From assembly GCA_028224115.1 (NCBI GenBank), contig JAOIVP010000001.1:25516-89515 (forward strand): DNA of 64,000 bases. Direction: 5' to 3'. Positions 42,813 through 50,617 of the stretch are shown piece after piece (the first letter of the stretch is position 1; each line of letters begins with the position of its first letter). The DNA comes from Candidatus Pelagibacter sp. Lineage in GTDB: Bacteria > Pseudomonadota > Alphaproteobacteria > Pelagibacterales > Pelagibacteraceae. The notes beneath the pieces are model-generated. The model made no database searches. It was not told the origin of the DNA and saw only the letters and a list, made by a program, of their open reading frames with translations. The translations under genes and the position numbers were made by a program.

Positions 42813-43987
42813 TGACAAAAATTAAAGAGATAAGAACTAAGGTTTATCAGTGGAACGGAAAAACTGTTCCCCCGCAAAATAATTTTTGTACAAATGCCTC
42901 TGATCTTTTATTTGAAAAATCTGATGCTATGGGTTCATTTAGGTTTCATGAATGGTTAATTTGTGAAATTGAAACTGACGATGGAACTATTGGAATTGGT
43001 AATGCAGCTTTAGCACCACAAGTAGCAAAAAAAACAATTGATACATATTTAAAACCATTAGTAATTGGAGAAGATCCTTTTGATTACGCTTATATTTGGG
43101 AAAAAATGTATAGAAGAACTCATGCCTGGGGTCGAAGAGGAATTGGTATGGTTGCAATATCAGCAATTGATATCGCTCTATGGGATATAATGGGTAAAAT
43201 TACAAAAAAACCAGTATTCAAACTTTTGGGTGGAAGAACAAAAGAAAAAATTCCTGTTTACGCTTCAAAACTTTACAGCCAACCTATCAAGGAACTTCAA
43301 AAAGAAGCTGAAAGTTACGTTAAGCAAGGTTTTAAGATGTTTAAAATGAGATTTGGTTGGGGCCCAAAAGATGGATCTGATGGAATGAAAAAAAATATTG
43401 AGCTTGCAGAAGCCGTAAGAGAAGTAATTGGCGAGGATACAGATTTGATGATGGAATGTTATATGGGTTGGAATTTAGATTATGCAAAAAGAATGATTCC
43501 AAAACTTATGAAATTTAATCCAAGATGGCTAGAAGAACCGGTGATAGCAGATGACATTCATGGATATGCTGAACTCAATAACATGAATATGATTCCAATC
43601 TCTGGTGGAGAGCACGAATTTAATATTTTTGGATTTAAACAATTATTAGATTTAAAAGCAGTTAGTTATATTCAGTATGATAATAATAGAGTTGGTGGTT
43701 TTACTGCTGCTCAAAAAATAAATGCAATTGCAGAAGCTCATCAAGTTCCTGTAATTCCTCATGCTGGGCAGATGCATAATTATCATTTAACAATGTCTAA
43801 TTTCAATTGTCCTATTTCTGAATTCTTTCCCGTTCATGATGTTGAAATCGGAAATGAACTTTTTTATTATATTTTTGAAGGTGACCCTGCGCCAGAAAAT
43901 GGATTTATTGATTTAGATGATAATAAACCAGGACTAGGTTTAACTATAACTGATAAATATAAATCTGATTTTAATATAATTGAATAA
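42812..43987 (+). CDS. Rhamnonate-dehydratase-like enolase-superfamily protein
   Basis: The 391-aa protein is in the mandelate-racemase group and is most like L-rhamnonate dehydratase by the pattern [23 protein letters not shown] and [11 protein letters not shown]. Active-site positions are Lys178-x-Arg180 (FKMRFG), Glu215 (MECYMG), Glu241/242 (WLEEP), Glu267 (GGEHE) and His317 (PHAG). Glu215 replaces the usual Asp metal ligand. The enzyme should dehydrate an acid sugar to a 2-keto-3-deoxy product. It is translationally coupled to the pdxA-like gene and ends at the junction with a truncated aldo/keto-reductase relic. Confidence 0.85.
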   Translation: MTKIKEIRTKVYQWNGKTVPPQNNFCTNASDLLFEKSDAMGSFRFHEWLICEIETDDGTIGIGNAALAPQVAKKTIDTYLKPLVIGEDPFDYAYIWEKMYRRTHAWGRRGIGMVAISAIDIALWDIMGKITKKPVFKLLGGRTKEKIPVYASKLYSQPIKELQKEAESYVKQGFKMFKMRFGWGPKDGSDGMKKNIELAEAVREVIGEDTDLMMECYMGWNLDYAKRMIPKLMKFNPRWLEEPVIADDIHGYAELNNMNMIPISGGEHEFNIFGFKQLLDLKAVSYIQYDNNRVGGFTAAQKINAIAEAHQVPVIPHAGQMHNYHLTMSNFNCPISEFFPVHDVEIGNELFYYIFEGDPAPENGFIDLDDNKPGLGLTITDKYKSDFNIIE

Positions 43988-44069
43988 TTAATGGGAGCTT
44001 AAGACCGCTAGAACCACATTTTCTATATTCCATTTCGCTGTATCTTTTTTCGAAAGCTTTGTATGTCAT
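43971..44069 (-). pseudogene. Truncated aldo/keto reductase relic
   Basis: Directly after the ribokinase stop (TAA then ATG) a 32-codon frame begins MTYKAFEKRYSEMEYRKCGS and runs through SGLKLPLI before leaving homology. Aligned with the intact reductase at 11886 (MNYKASPKRYSGMKYRRCGK, SGVDLPLI) it matches at 19 of the first 28 residues. The remaining codons come from the complement of the 3' end of the neighbouring dehydratase gene and end in a stop. About 300 residues are missing, so this is a gene remnant cut at the recombination joint near 43988. Confidence 0.8.
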
Positions 44070-44981
44070 TTAGTATCCTTCTACTTCTGTTAAAAAAGGC
44101 ATTGAACTTGCGGCACCCAATCTAGTTGTTGATATACCTGCAACTTTATTAGCAAATATTAATGCATCTTTATATTTAAGTTCATTTGCAAGAGCTACAG
44201 CAAATGCTCCATTAAATGCATCTCCTGCTCCTGTTGTATCTACAACCTCATCTTTCAATTTTAATGCATCAACAAAATATTTTTCATCTTTATTAGCAAA
44301 AAAAATACCTTTTTCGCCTAATGTAATAATAATGTTTTTAACACCTCTATTTAAAAATTCTTTTGCAGCATTTTTGATATCTTCATTTGTTTCAATTTTT
44401 TTATTAAGATAAAATTCTGCTTCAGTTTCATTTGGAGTAAAAAAATCTAATAATTGAAAATCATTTTCATTTATTTTTCTAGCAGGAGCTGGATTTAAAA
44501 TTGTAAGACAATCATTGTCTTTAGCTTTTTTTAATGCATACATGGTTGTCGAGTCTGGAGTTTCCATTTGAGTTAAAAATATCTTTGATTTTTTCATTAC
44601 TTCCATATTTTTATCAATATCTTCATTTTGTAAATGAGCTGCAGCTCCAGCAAAAACATTAATTGCGTTATTTCCTTTTTCATCAATCATTATTCCCGCA
44701 ACACCTGTTGAAAGATTAGGGTCCTGAATTATACAATCTACATTAACTCCTGCTTCTTTGTATAAAGAGAAAGCCATATCTGCATGACTATCTTTTCCAA
44801 CTTTAGTTATAAAATTAACTTCACCATTTAATCTTGCTGCAGCAATTGCTTGATTAGAACCTTTTCCTCCTGGTCCAACAATATAATTATTACCTAAAAC
44901 TGTTTCTCCCTTTGCAGGTATTTTATTTCCAAAAAAACATAGATCAGCAACAAATACCCCAAAAATACAAATTGAACTCAT
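44070..44981 (-). CDS. rbsK: Ribokinase (PfkB family)
   Basis: The 303-aa protein has the ribokinase motifs: GPGGKGSNQAIAAARLN (36-52) for sugar binding, TILNPAPARKIN, FTPNETEAEFYL, ITLGEKGIFFA, and the anion-hole/catalytic loop DTTGAGDAFNGAF with Asp254. It phosphorylates ribose or a related sugar with ATP. Its start overlaps the FucU/RbsD gene by one base, and a ribose-type ABC importer lies just upstream, so a sugar uptake and phosphorylation unit is likely. A truncated reductase relic follows its stop. Confidence 0.9.
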   Translation of the reverse strand: MSSICIFGVFVADLCFFGNKIPAKGETVLGNNYIVGPGGKGSNQAIAAARLNGEVNFITKVGKDSHADMAFSLYKEAGVNVDCIIQDPNLSTGVAGIMIDEKGNNAINVFAGAAAHLQNEDIDKNMEVMKKSKIFLTQMETPDSTTMYALKKAKDNDCLTILNPAPARKINENDFQLLDFFTPNETEAEFYLNKKIETNEDIKNAAKEFLNRGVKNIIITLGEKGIFFANKDEKYFVDALKLKDEVVDTTGAGDAFNGAFAVALANELKYKDALIFANKVAGISTTRLGAASSMPFLTEVEGY

Positions 44982-45451
44982 TATTTATCAAGAACCCAAA
45001 CGCTACCATCTGGTTTAATTACGCCTTTTGTTATTATAAAACATCCAAAAGGTCTAGCATCTGTGGTTGTAACGATGGCATAAGATTTTTTAGCTTCTTC
45101 ATAAAAAGTTTGTCTTTCAATAGATCCTACTTTCCAATTATCTCCAGAAATATCTTTAATCGCTTTAATAAATTCTTTGTGAGTTTCAGTTATTTCATTT
45201 GGGTTACCGTCGACTTCCATTCTATTTGCCGCTGTCCCTCCTTGAGAAACAATAAAACTATCTAATGGGAATACAGAAAGAATTGCTCTTGAAGCTTCAT
45301 TTATGTTTACCCCATCTAATCTCACTACATTTTTATTCATTGAATGTGCTGGAAAATTTGCATCTGCTAAAACAAGTTTATCTCCGTGCCCCATTGACCT
45401 TAAAAGAAACAAAAGATCTGGGCTTAATATGGGGTCAATTTTAATAAGCAT
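44981..45451 (-). CDS. fucU: FucU/RbsD-family sugar mutarotase
   Basis: The 156-aa protein matches the L-fucose mutarotase/ribose pyranase family: SPDLLFLLRSMGHGDKLVLADANFPAHSM with His22 and Asp30, then VVRLDGVNINEA and FYEEAKKSYAIVTT with the catalytic Tyr, TDARPFGCFIITKGVI. The overall pattern and length (FucU 140 aa, RbsD 139 aa) favour FucU. It interconverts sugar anomers for the downstream kinase. It overlaps rbsK by one base. Confidence 0.85.
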   Translation of the reverse strand: MLIKIDPILSPDLLFLLRSMGHGDKLVLADANFPAHSMNKNVVRLDGVNINEASRAILSVFPLDSFIVSQGGTAANRMEVDGNPNEITETHKEFIKAIKDISGDNWKVGSIERQTFYEEAKKSYAIVTTTDARPFGCFIITKGVIKPDGSVWVLDK

Positions 45452-45468
45452 AAAATTATTATATTACA

Positions 45469-45503
45469 TAAAAAAAAAGGGTGGAATAAAAATTCCACCC
45501 TTT
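45469..45503 (-). terminator. Hairpin after the binding-protein gene of block D
   Basis: AAAGGGTGGAAT (45476-45487) pairs with ATTCCACCCTTT (45492-45503) in a 12-bp perfect stem with a 4-base loop, followed by Ts on the minus strand. It lies between the sugar-binding protein and fucU genes and probably attenuates fucU-rbsK. Confidence 0.88.
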
Positions 45504-45525
45504 AATTTTAATTTTTTTCTAAAGA

Positions 45526-46458
45526 TTATTTAAAATCGTTAGCGTTTTCTTTAGTTACTAATTGAGTTCCAGTATCGATATTAATATCAATTTTTTCACC
45601 CTTAGCTAAAGCAAGTGCATATTTAACACCATAAGCACCCATATTGTAAGAAAACTGTGCAATTGTTGCTGTTAACTTTCCAGCCAAAATACTAGTAGCT
45701 GCATCTGGAGTAGCATCAAATCCAACTACTACCACATCGTTCATTCCAGCATCTTCAAGAGCTTGAATAGCACCTAGTGCCATATTATCATTAGATCCAA
45801 AGATAGCTTTAATGTTGGGATTTTTTACAAGAATAGACTCTGTAACAGATCTTGCTTTTGCAGTATCCCATTCAGCTGTTTGAGTAGCTACAATATTTAA
45901 ACCACAAGCTTTCAAACCTTTGATTGCACCATCTCTTCTAAGAAGAGCTGTTGATTGAGATTCCATTCCAGTCAAAATTGCAACGTCAGAACCTTTTGGA
46001 GTTTTATCACAAATAAAATTAGCAGCTAGCTCAGCTCCATTTTTATTATTTGTTCCAATAAATGTTACTCCTTCATTAATCCCTTGAGTATCCACAAATA
46101 CTACTGGAACTCCACTCTTAATAGCGTCATCAACAATTGGTGCGAAGGCATTTGGATCTGCTGGTGCAAGAGCCATTGCATCAACTCCTTTTGCTAACTG
46201 ATCTTCTACTTGGTTAATTTGTGATTGAACATCACCTTCTTGAGGTGGTGCTATAAGAACCAACTTAACACCTAATTTTTTTGCTTCTTCTTTAGCTCCT
46301 TTTTCTACTGAAGCCCAAAAAGCATTTCCTGATCCAGGACCTTTAATACTAAATAAGATAGTTTTTGCATGACCATCTGCAAACGAACTAGTCGCTGTAA
46401 TACTTAGCACTAAAAATAACGATGTAAAAAATACACCAATTCTTTTAATTATATTCAT
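45526..46458 (-). CDS. Sugar ABC importer binding protein (RbsB-like)
   Basis: The 310-aa protein has a signal peptide (hydrophobic about 8-27, ending SFADG) and the RbsB fold: FSIKGPGSGNAFWASVEKGA, DAMALAPADPNAFAPIVD, GVPVVFVDTQGINEG, FGSNDNMALGAIQALEDAG and VVGFDATPDA. A AGAGGAAG ribosome-binding site precedes its start. The gene has its own 165-bp upstream region, which would allow separate promotion of the binding protein. Ribose-like ligand is suggested by the linked rbsK/fucU. Confidence 0.93.
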   Translation of the reverse strand: MNIIKRIGVFFTSLFLVLSITATSSFADGHAKTILFSIKGPGSGNAFWASVEKGAKEEAKKLGVKLVLIAPPQEGDVQSQINQVEDQLAKGVDAMALAPADPNAFAPIVDDAIKSGVPVVFVDTQGINEGVTFIGTNNKNGAELAANFICDKTPKGSDVAILTGMESQSTALLRRDGAIKGLKACGLNIVATQTAEWDTAKARSVTESILVKNPNIKAIFGSNDNMALGAIQALEDAGMNDVVVVGFDATPDAATSILAGKLTATIAQFSYNMGAYGVKYALALAKGEKIDINIDTGTQLVTKENANDFK

Positions 46459-46623
46459 ATGTTTTCTTCCTCTATTGTTTTTAAAAAAATTATTGAATAT
46501 TATTTAATAGAGAAAAACAACCTTTAAAAGAATCGCAATTAAGACTTAAAAGAATTTATTTTATTATATTTTAGAAAAATAAAAAAATAACAAAAACAAC
46601 TTGAAGGAGAATAAATAATTTTA

Positions 46624-47664
46624 CTATTTTCTTGTTCCAAGATCTTTTCTTAAAACATCAATGTAAACTGCTAGAACAATAATTGTTCCTATCAATACCT
46701 GTTGCCAGAATGAGCTCACATCCATCAAATTTAAACCATTTCTCAATAGTCCCATTATCATTACACCTGCAAAAACACCCAGTACAGTTCCTCTTCCTCC
46801 AAAAAAACTAGCTCCACCAATAATACATGCTGCAATAGCATCTAGTTCTGCATTAAGTCCCGCATTAGGGTAGCCTGAATCTGTTCTTCCAGCTAAAATT
46901 AAAGCCCCAAAACCAGCTAATAATCCACACAGAGAATATACAATTACTAGAATTCTATTTACATTTATTCCTGCTGCTCTAGCAGCGTTTGGATTACCAC
47001 CAATAGCATAAATCCATTTTCCAGTTCTAGTATGATTTAAAAATACCCACATCAGAAAAAAGACAACAGCAATTAAAATTACACTAACTGGTAAGTATTG
47101 AGATTTTTCTAGTCCTAACCATGTAAGATCAATTCTTCCATTACCTAATAATCTTACCTCTTCCGTAAAACCACTAATAGGAACACCTCCAGATATAAGA
47201 TTACCTGTGCCTCTGAATATATAAAGAGTACCTAAAGTCATAATAAATGGATGCGGCATGCGGAGTACGGTTATTCCAAATCCATTAACCATCCCACATA
47301 ATGCGCCAATGAAAATTGGAATTAAGATCACAACATACCAGGCTGCTCCAGCTTTTGAAGTTATTGCCAATACCATGAGAGATAACATCATTATTGAACC
47401 AACCGACAAATCTATTCCAGCAGTTACAATTACTATAAATACTCCCAGAGCAAGCATAGATTGCCATGAAATTTGTTTAAAAACGTTTGTAATATTTCTC
47501 CATGATAGAAAAACCTCAGGCTGCATAATATGAAGTGCAATAATCATTATTAAAAGCAATATTAAAATTCCATACTTGTCAAAGTAAGGAATCGCTTTTA
47601 AAAATAAGCTATCTTTTTTGACTTCTTTTTTGTTATCCATATTTATTTTTTTCCCATGATCCAA
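46624..47664 (-). CDS. Sugar ABC importer permease (RbsC-like)
   Basis: The 346-aa permease has about nine helices and CUT2 motifs VIVTAGIDLSVGSIMMLSLM, HPFIMTLGTLYIFRG, GGNPNAARAAGINVNR and CIIGGASFFGGRGTVLGVFAG. It overlaps the ATPase gene by 22 bp, an unusually long overlap that includes its first codons (MDHGKKINMDN); a later Met9 start at 47640 would remove it. It works with the adjacent ATPase and binding protein. Confidence 0.93.
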   Translation of the reverse strand: MDHGKKINMDNKKEVKKDSLFLKAIPYFDKYGILILLLIMIIALHIMQPEVFLSWRNITNVFKQISWQSMLALGVFIVIVTAGIDLSVGSIMMLSLMVLAITSKAGAAWYVVILIPIFIGALCGMVNGFGITVLRMPHPFIMTLGTLYIFRGTGNLISGGVPISGFTEEVRLLGNGRIDLTWLGLEKSQYLPVSVILIAVVFFLMWVFLNHTRTGKWIYAIGGNPNAARAAGINVNRILVIVYSLCGLLAGFGALILAGRTDSGYPNAGLNAELDAIAACIIGGASFFGGRGTVLGVFAGVMIMGLLRNGLNLMDVSSFWQQVLIGTIIVLAVYIDVLRKDLGTRK

Positions 47665-48392
47665 CCAATAACTTCATCTCTAGAAGTTTTTGATAATTCA
47701 GACTCAGCAAAATTTGTTCCTTGAAAAAGAGCTGTTACTCGATCACAAACCGCAAAAATATCATCCATTCTATGACTTATAATGATTACACTAACGCCTA
47801 TTTTCTTTAGACCATTTATAAGGTCTAAAACTTTTCCAACTTCTTTAATTGCCAAAGCAGCTGTAGGCTCATCCATTATTACTAGTTTTGAATTAAATGC
47901 AGTAGCTCTAGCAATAGCTATAGCTTGTCTTTGACCGCCTGATAATTCCTCAACTTTTTGATCTGCACTTTTTACATGAATTTTTAATTTCTCTAAATGG
48001 GCTTCTGACATTTCTTTAATTTTTTTATAGTCAAGCATCTTAAAAAAACCTAAATTTTTAGTTGGCTCACGTCCGAGAAAAATATTTTCTCCAATTGGTA
48101 AATTTCCAGCTAATGCCAAATCTTGATATACCATCTCTAAACCTAAATTTTGAGAGTCTCTGGGACTTTCTAAAATTTCTTTGTTACCATTAAAATAAAG
48201 ATCGCCTTTACTAGGCTTATATAGACCAGACAAAACTTTCATTAAGGTAGTTTTTCCTGCACCATTATCACCTACTACACCCAAGCATTCACCTTCTCTA
48301 ACGCTTAAGTTAACATTTTCTAGTGCTGTTATAGTTCCAAAGTATTTACTAATATTTTTAGCTTCTAATATTATTTTGTTTGAAGAAAACAT
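47643..48392 (-). CDS. Sugar ABC importer ATPase (CUT2, single domain)
   Basis: The 249-aa ATPase has Walker A GDNGAGKTT near 37-45, Q-loop VYQDLAL, signature LSGGQRQ, Walker B KLVIMDEPT and H-loop ISHRMDD. Single nucleotide-binding domain as in the other two importers in the window. It precedes the permease in the block-D operon and follows the 2-hydroxyacid dehydrogenase by 21 bp. Confidence 0.93.
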   Translation of the reverse strand: MFSSNKIILEAKNISKYFGTITALENVNLSVREGECLGVVGDNGAGKTTLMKVLSGLYKPSKGDLYFNGNKEILESPRDSQNLGLEMVYQDLALAGNLPIGENIFLGREPTKNLGFFKMLDYKKIKEMSEAHLEKLKIHVKSADQKVEELSGGQRQAIAIARATAFNSKLVIMDEPTAALAIKEVGKVLDLINGLKKIGVSVIIISHRMDDIFAVCDRVTALFQGTNFAESELSKTSRDEVIGWIMGKK

Positions 48393-48413
48393 TTTTGCAA
48401 CTTAAAAAGAAAA

Positions 48414-49436
48414 TTAATTAATTGCAACAGGTTTCGATGCTAATAAGCTTACAGTTTTAGGTTGAGCTATTTTACAAAACTTAGGTTTTAAATTTTTAGA
48501 AATTAAATTCATATCTTTTAAGACAATATTTCCCATATTAAAGAATGCTGACTCCAAGGCACCTGCTCTGTGAGCTGAAAATAAAATGTTTTTAACTTTT
48601 CTTATTGGGTCATTTTTCTTCACAGGCTCTTCTGGAAATACATCTGTTGCAACAAATATATCTCCTTTTTTTACTCGTTTAATTAAATCTTTAAAATTTA
48701 CAACCGCAGCTCTACTCATCAAGATAAATAAAGAATTGGACTTCATTTTGTTTAATAATTTTTTATCAATTAGATTTTTATTTTTTGTGGTTACAGCAGC
48801 TAAAACGTAAATAATTTCACAATTTTTGAACATTTCGTTTAAACTCATTGAATTAAATCCTAATTGTTTAATTTTTTTTTGAGGTATCCATGGGTCATAT
48901 ACATTTATGTCTTTGGTAAATGGTAACAACATAGGGTACAAAGATTTAGCCAAGTCTCCAAATCCTAATAATCCTATTTTCTTTTCTGATAATAATGAGG
49001 CTTTAAGATTGCCTACTAGGCCATATTTTTCTTTTCCATTGATAAAGTCTGAATGAGCAGTATGAATATTTCGTAATAGAGATAAGGTCATTCCCAAAGC
49101 TATTTCTGCAACTGGTTTTGAAAATACTGGAGATGTTGCAATTACATGAATACCTTTTTTAAAACAGTAATCATAATCCATATTATCCATGAAATTACTT
49201 TCAACATTAATAATGGCCTTTAGTTTTTTTGCTTTAGATAAAAGTTTTTTATCTAAATCTGGCTGACCCATTATAAATGTAGCTTTGTGAATATTCTTTT
49301 CATAAAAATTTTTTTTATTATTTTTTGGAGCAGTAATTGTTTTGTATTTAGATTTTAATTCTTTAAATTTTTTTTTTGTAAAAATAAGGTCAAGTGTTCT
49401 TGGAAAAGGATCTGTTATAACAATTAATTTTGACAT
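48414..49436 (-). CDS. D-isomer-specific 2-hydroxyacid dehydrogenase-like protein
   Basis: The 340-aa protein has the family fold: the NAD loop LLGFGDLAKSLYPML (about 176-190), catalytic Arg in ILMSRAAVV, Glu in VFPEEPVKKNDP and His in FSAHRAGALES. It probably interconverts a 2-hydroxy and a 2-keto acid or a cyclic polyol intermediate. It sits between a Gfo/Idh enzyme and a sugar importer in the iolD operon, so inositol-related chemistry is possible. Substrate unknown. Confidence 0.82.
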   Translation of the reverse strand: MSKLIVITDPFPRTLDLIFTKKKFKELKSKYKTITAPKNNKKNFYEKNIHKATFIMGQPDLDKKLLSKAKKLKAIINVESNFMDNMDYDYCFKKGIHVIATSPVFSKPVAEIALGMTLSLLRNIHTAHSDFINGKEKYGLVGNLKASLLSEKKIGLLGFGDLAKSLYPMLLPFTKDINVYDPWIPQKKIKQLGFNSMSLNEMFKNCEIIYVLAAVTTKNKNLIDKKLLNKMKSNSLFILMSRAAVVNFKDLIKRVKKGDIFVATDVFPEEPVKKNDPIRKVKNILFSAHRAGALESAFFNMGNIVLKDMNLISKNLKPKFCKIAQPKTVSLLASKPVAIN

Positions 49437-49453
49437 AAATTTTTATTTAAAAA

Positions 49454-50611
49454 TTAATTTATTATTTTTCTTATTTCTTTCAAAGAAAAAGGTTGGGGTT
49501 TTCTGCAGGTAGTTTTAATTGATTGAGAAACTCCAGAAGTGCAAGCTTTCATGGTAGATTGAATTATATCTAATACGTGCAATGATAACTCTCCATTACA
49601 TTTATTAATTTTTTTATTTTCTATAGAATAAGCCATTTCAGCCAAACCAGCTCCTCGATAGTTTGCATTAGTTGGTGACTCGTTAGCTCTAGAACTTTGT
49701 GATCTAATATTAATTTTTCCTAATGGCATTTTATTAGTTTTGTATTCTCTCCATGGGTCACCTAAGTTTTTACATACATAAACTGAACCACCAAACATAT
49801 TTGGGTCTGGAACTATCATCGACCCTTTATCACCATATAGTTCTATATGATTTCTTTGGTGAGCAATCACATCAAAAGAAAGAGTTAGTCTAATAATCGT
49901 GCCATTCTCAAATGTAATTGTTGATAAGTATGTTGTGGGACATTCAACTTTAAATGTTTTGTTTTTTCTTGGTCCTATCCCAATAGTTCTTCTCTTAACT
50001 CCATTTACAATACTTCCTGTAACTTTTTTTGCTGGTCCCAATAAATTAACTAAAGCAGTTAAATAATATGGACCCATATCAATGACTGGACCACCCTCTT
50101 TCTTAGCAAACCAAGGTTCTGGGTTTGGATGGTAAGATTGAACTCCAGGAAAAGCAAAAATTGCATTTCCTAAATTTATTTTTCCTATTATTTTTTTATC
50201 GACTAATTCTTTTGATTTTTGAATACCACCTCCCAAAAAAGTATCTGGAGCGTTTCCAATATAAAGTTTTTTCTTTTTTGCTATTTTAAGTAGATCTTTT
50301 CCATCCTTAAAATTAATTGCTAGTGGTTTTTCAGAATAAACATGTTTGCCATTAACTAATGCCTGTTTTGCGACTTTATAGTGAGCTTTTGGAATGGTTA
50401 AATTGAGAATAATTTCAATTTCTTTATCTTTTAAAAGTTCATTAACAGTTACCGCTTGTATCTTATAAGTTTTTGCACATTTAAGTGCATTATTGAAATT
50501 TATATCTGCACACTTAATAATTTTTATATTATTGAAATATTTTTCTGCTCTAAAATATGTTTCAGAAATATGACCACAACCAATTAGGCCTACTTTAAAA
50601 ATTTTATTCAT
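49454..50611 (-). CDS. Gfo/Idh/MocA oxidoreductase in the iolD operon
   Basis: The 385-aa protein opens with the NAD motif GLIGCGHISETYF (8-20), has EKP with Lys95 (YSEKPLAIN), GNAPDTFLGGGIQ and the active-site EGGPVIDMGPYY. It resembles inositol or sugar dehydrogenases of the family (IolX/IolW-like and others). It lies 6 bp downstream of iolD, so it may act on scyllo- or chiro-inositol to feed the pathway. Exact substrate not readable. Confidence 0.82.
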   Translation of the reverse strand: MNKIFKVGLIGCGHISETYFRAEKYFNNIKIIKCADINFNNALKCAKTYKIQAVTVNELLKDKEIEIILNLTIPKAHYKVAKQALVNGKHVYSEKPLAINFKDGKDLLKIAKKKKLYIGNAPDTFLGGGIQKSKELVDKKIIGKINLGNAIFAFPGVQSYHPNPEPWFAKKEGGPVIDMGPYYLTALVNLLGPAKKVTGSIVNGVKRRTIGIGPRKNKTFKVECPTTYLSTITFENGTIIRLTLSFDVIAHQRNHIELYGDKGSMIVPDPNMFGGSVYVCKNLGDPWREYKTNKMPLGKINIRSQSSRANESPTNANYRGAGLAEMAYSIENKKINKCNGELSLHVLDIIQSTMKACTSGVSQSIKTTCRKPQPFSLKEIRKIIN

Positions 50612-50617
50612 AAAGTA

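Noticed and set aside
46459..46623. Possible hidden small gene in the 165-bp gap before the block-D binding protein
   Set aside because: No open frame with sensible composition or start signal was found on either strand; the gap most likely holds a promoter and leader.
47258..47533. Plus-strand open frame of 91 codons opposite the block-D permease
   Set aside because: It is an antisense shadow of a well-supported permease, with low-complexity Ile/Thr-rich sequence and no family pattern. The same applies to antisense frames near 13219, 21035, 37115, 39266 and 52968.
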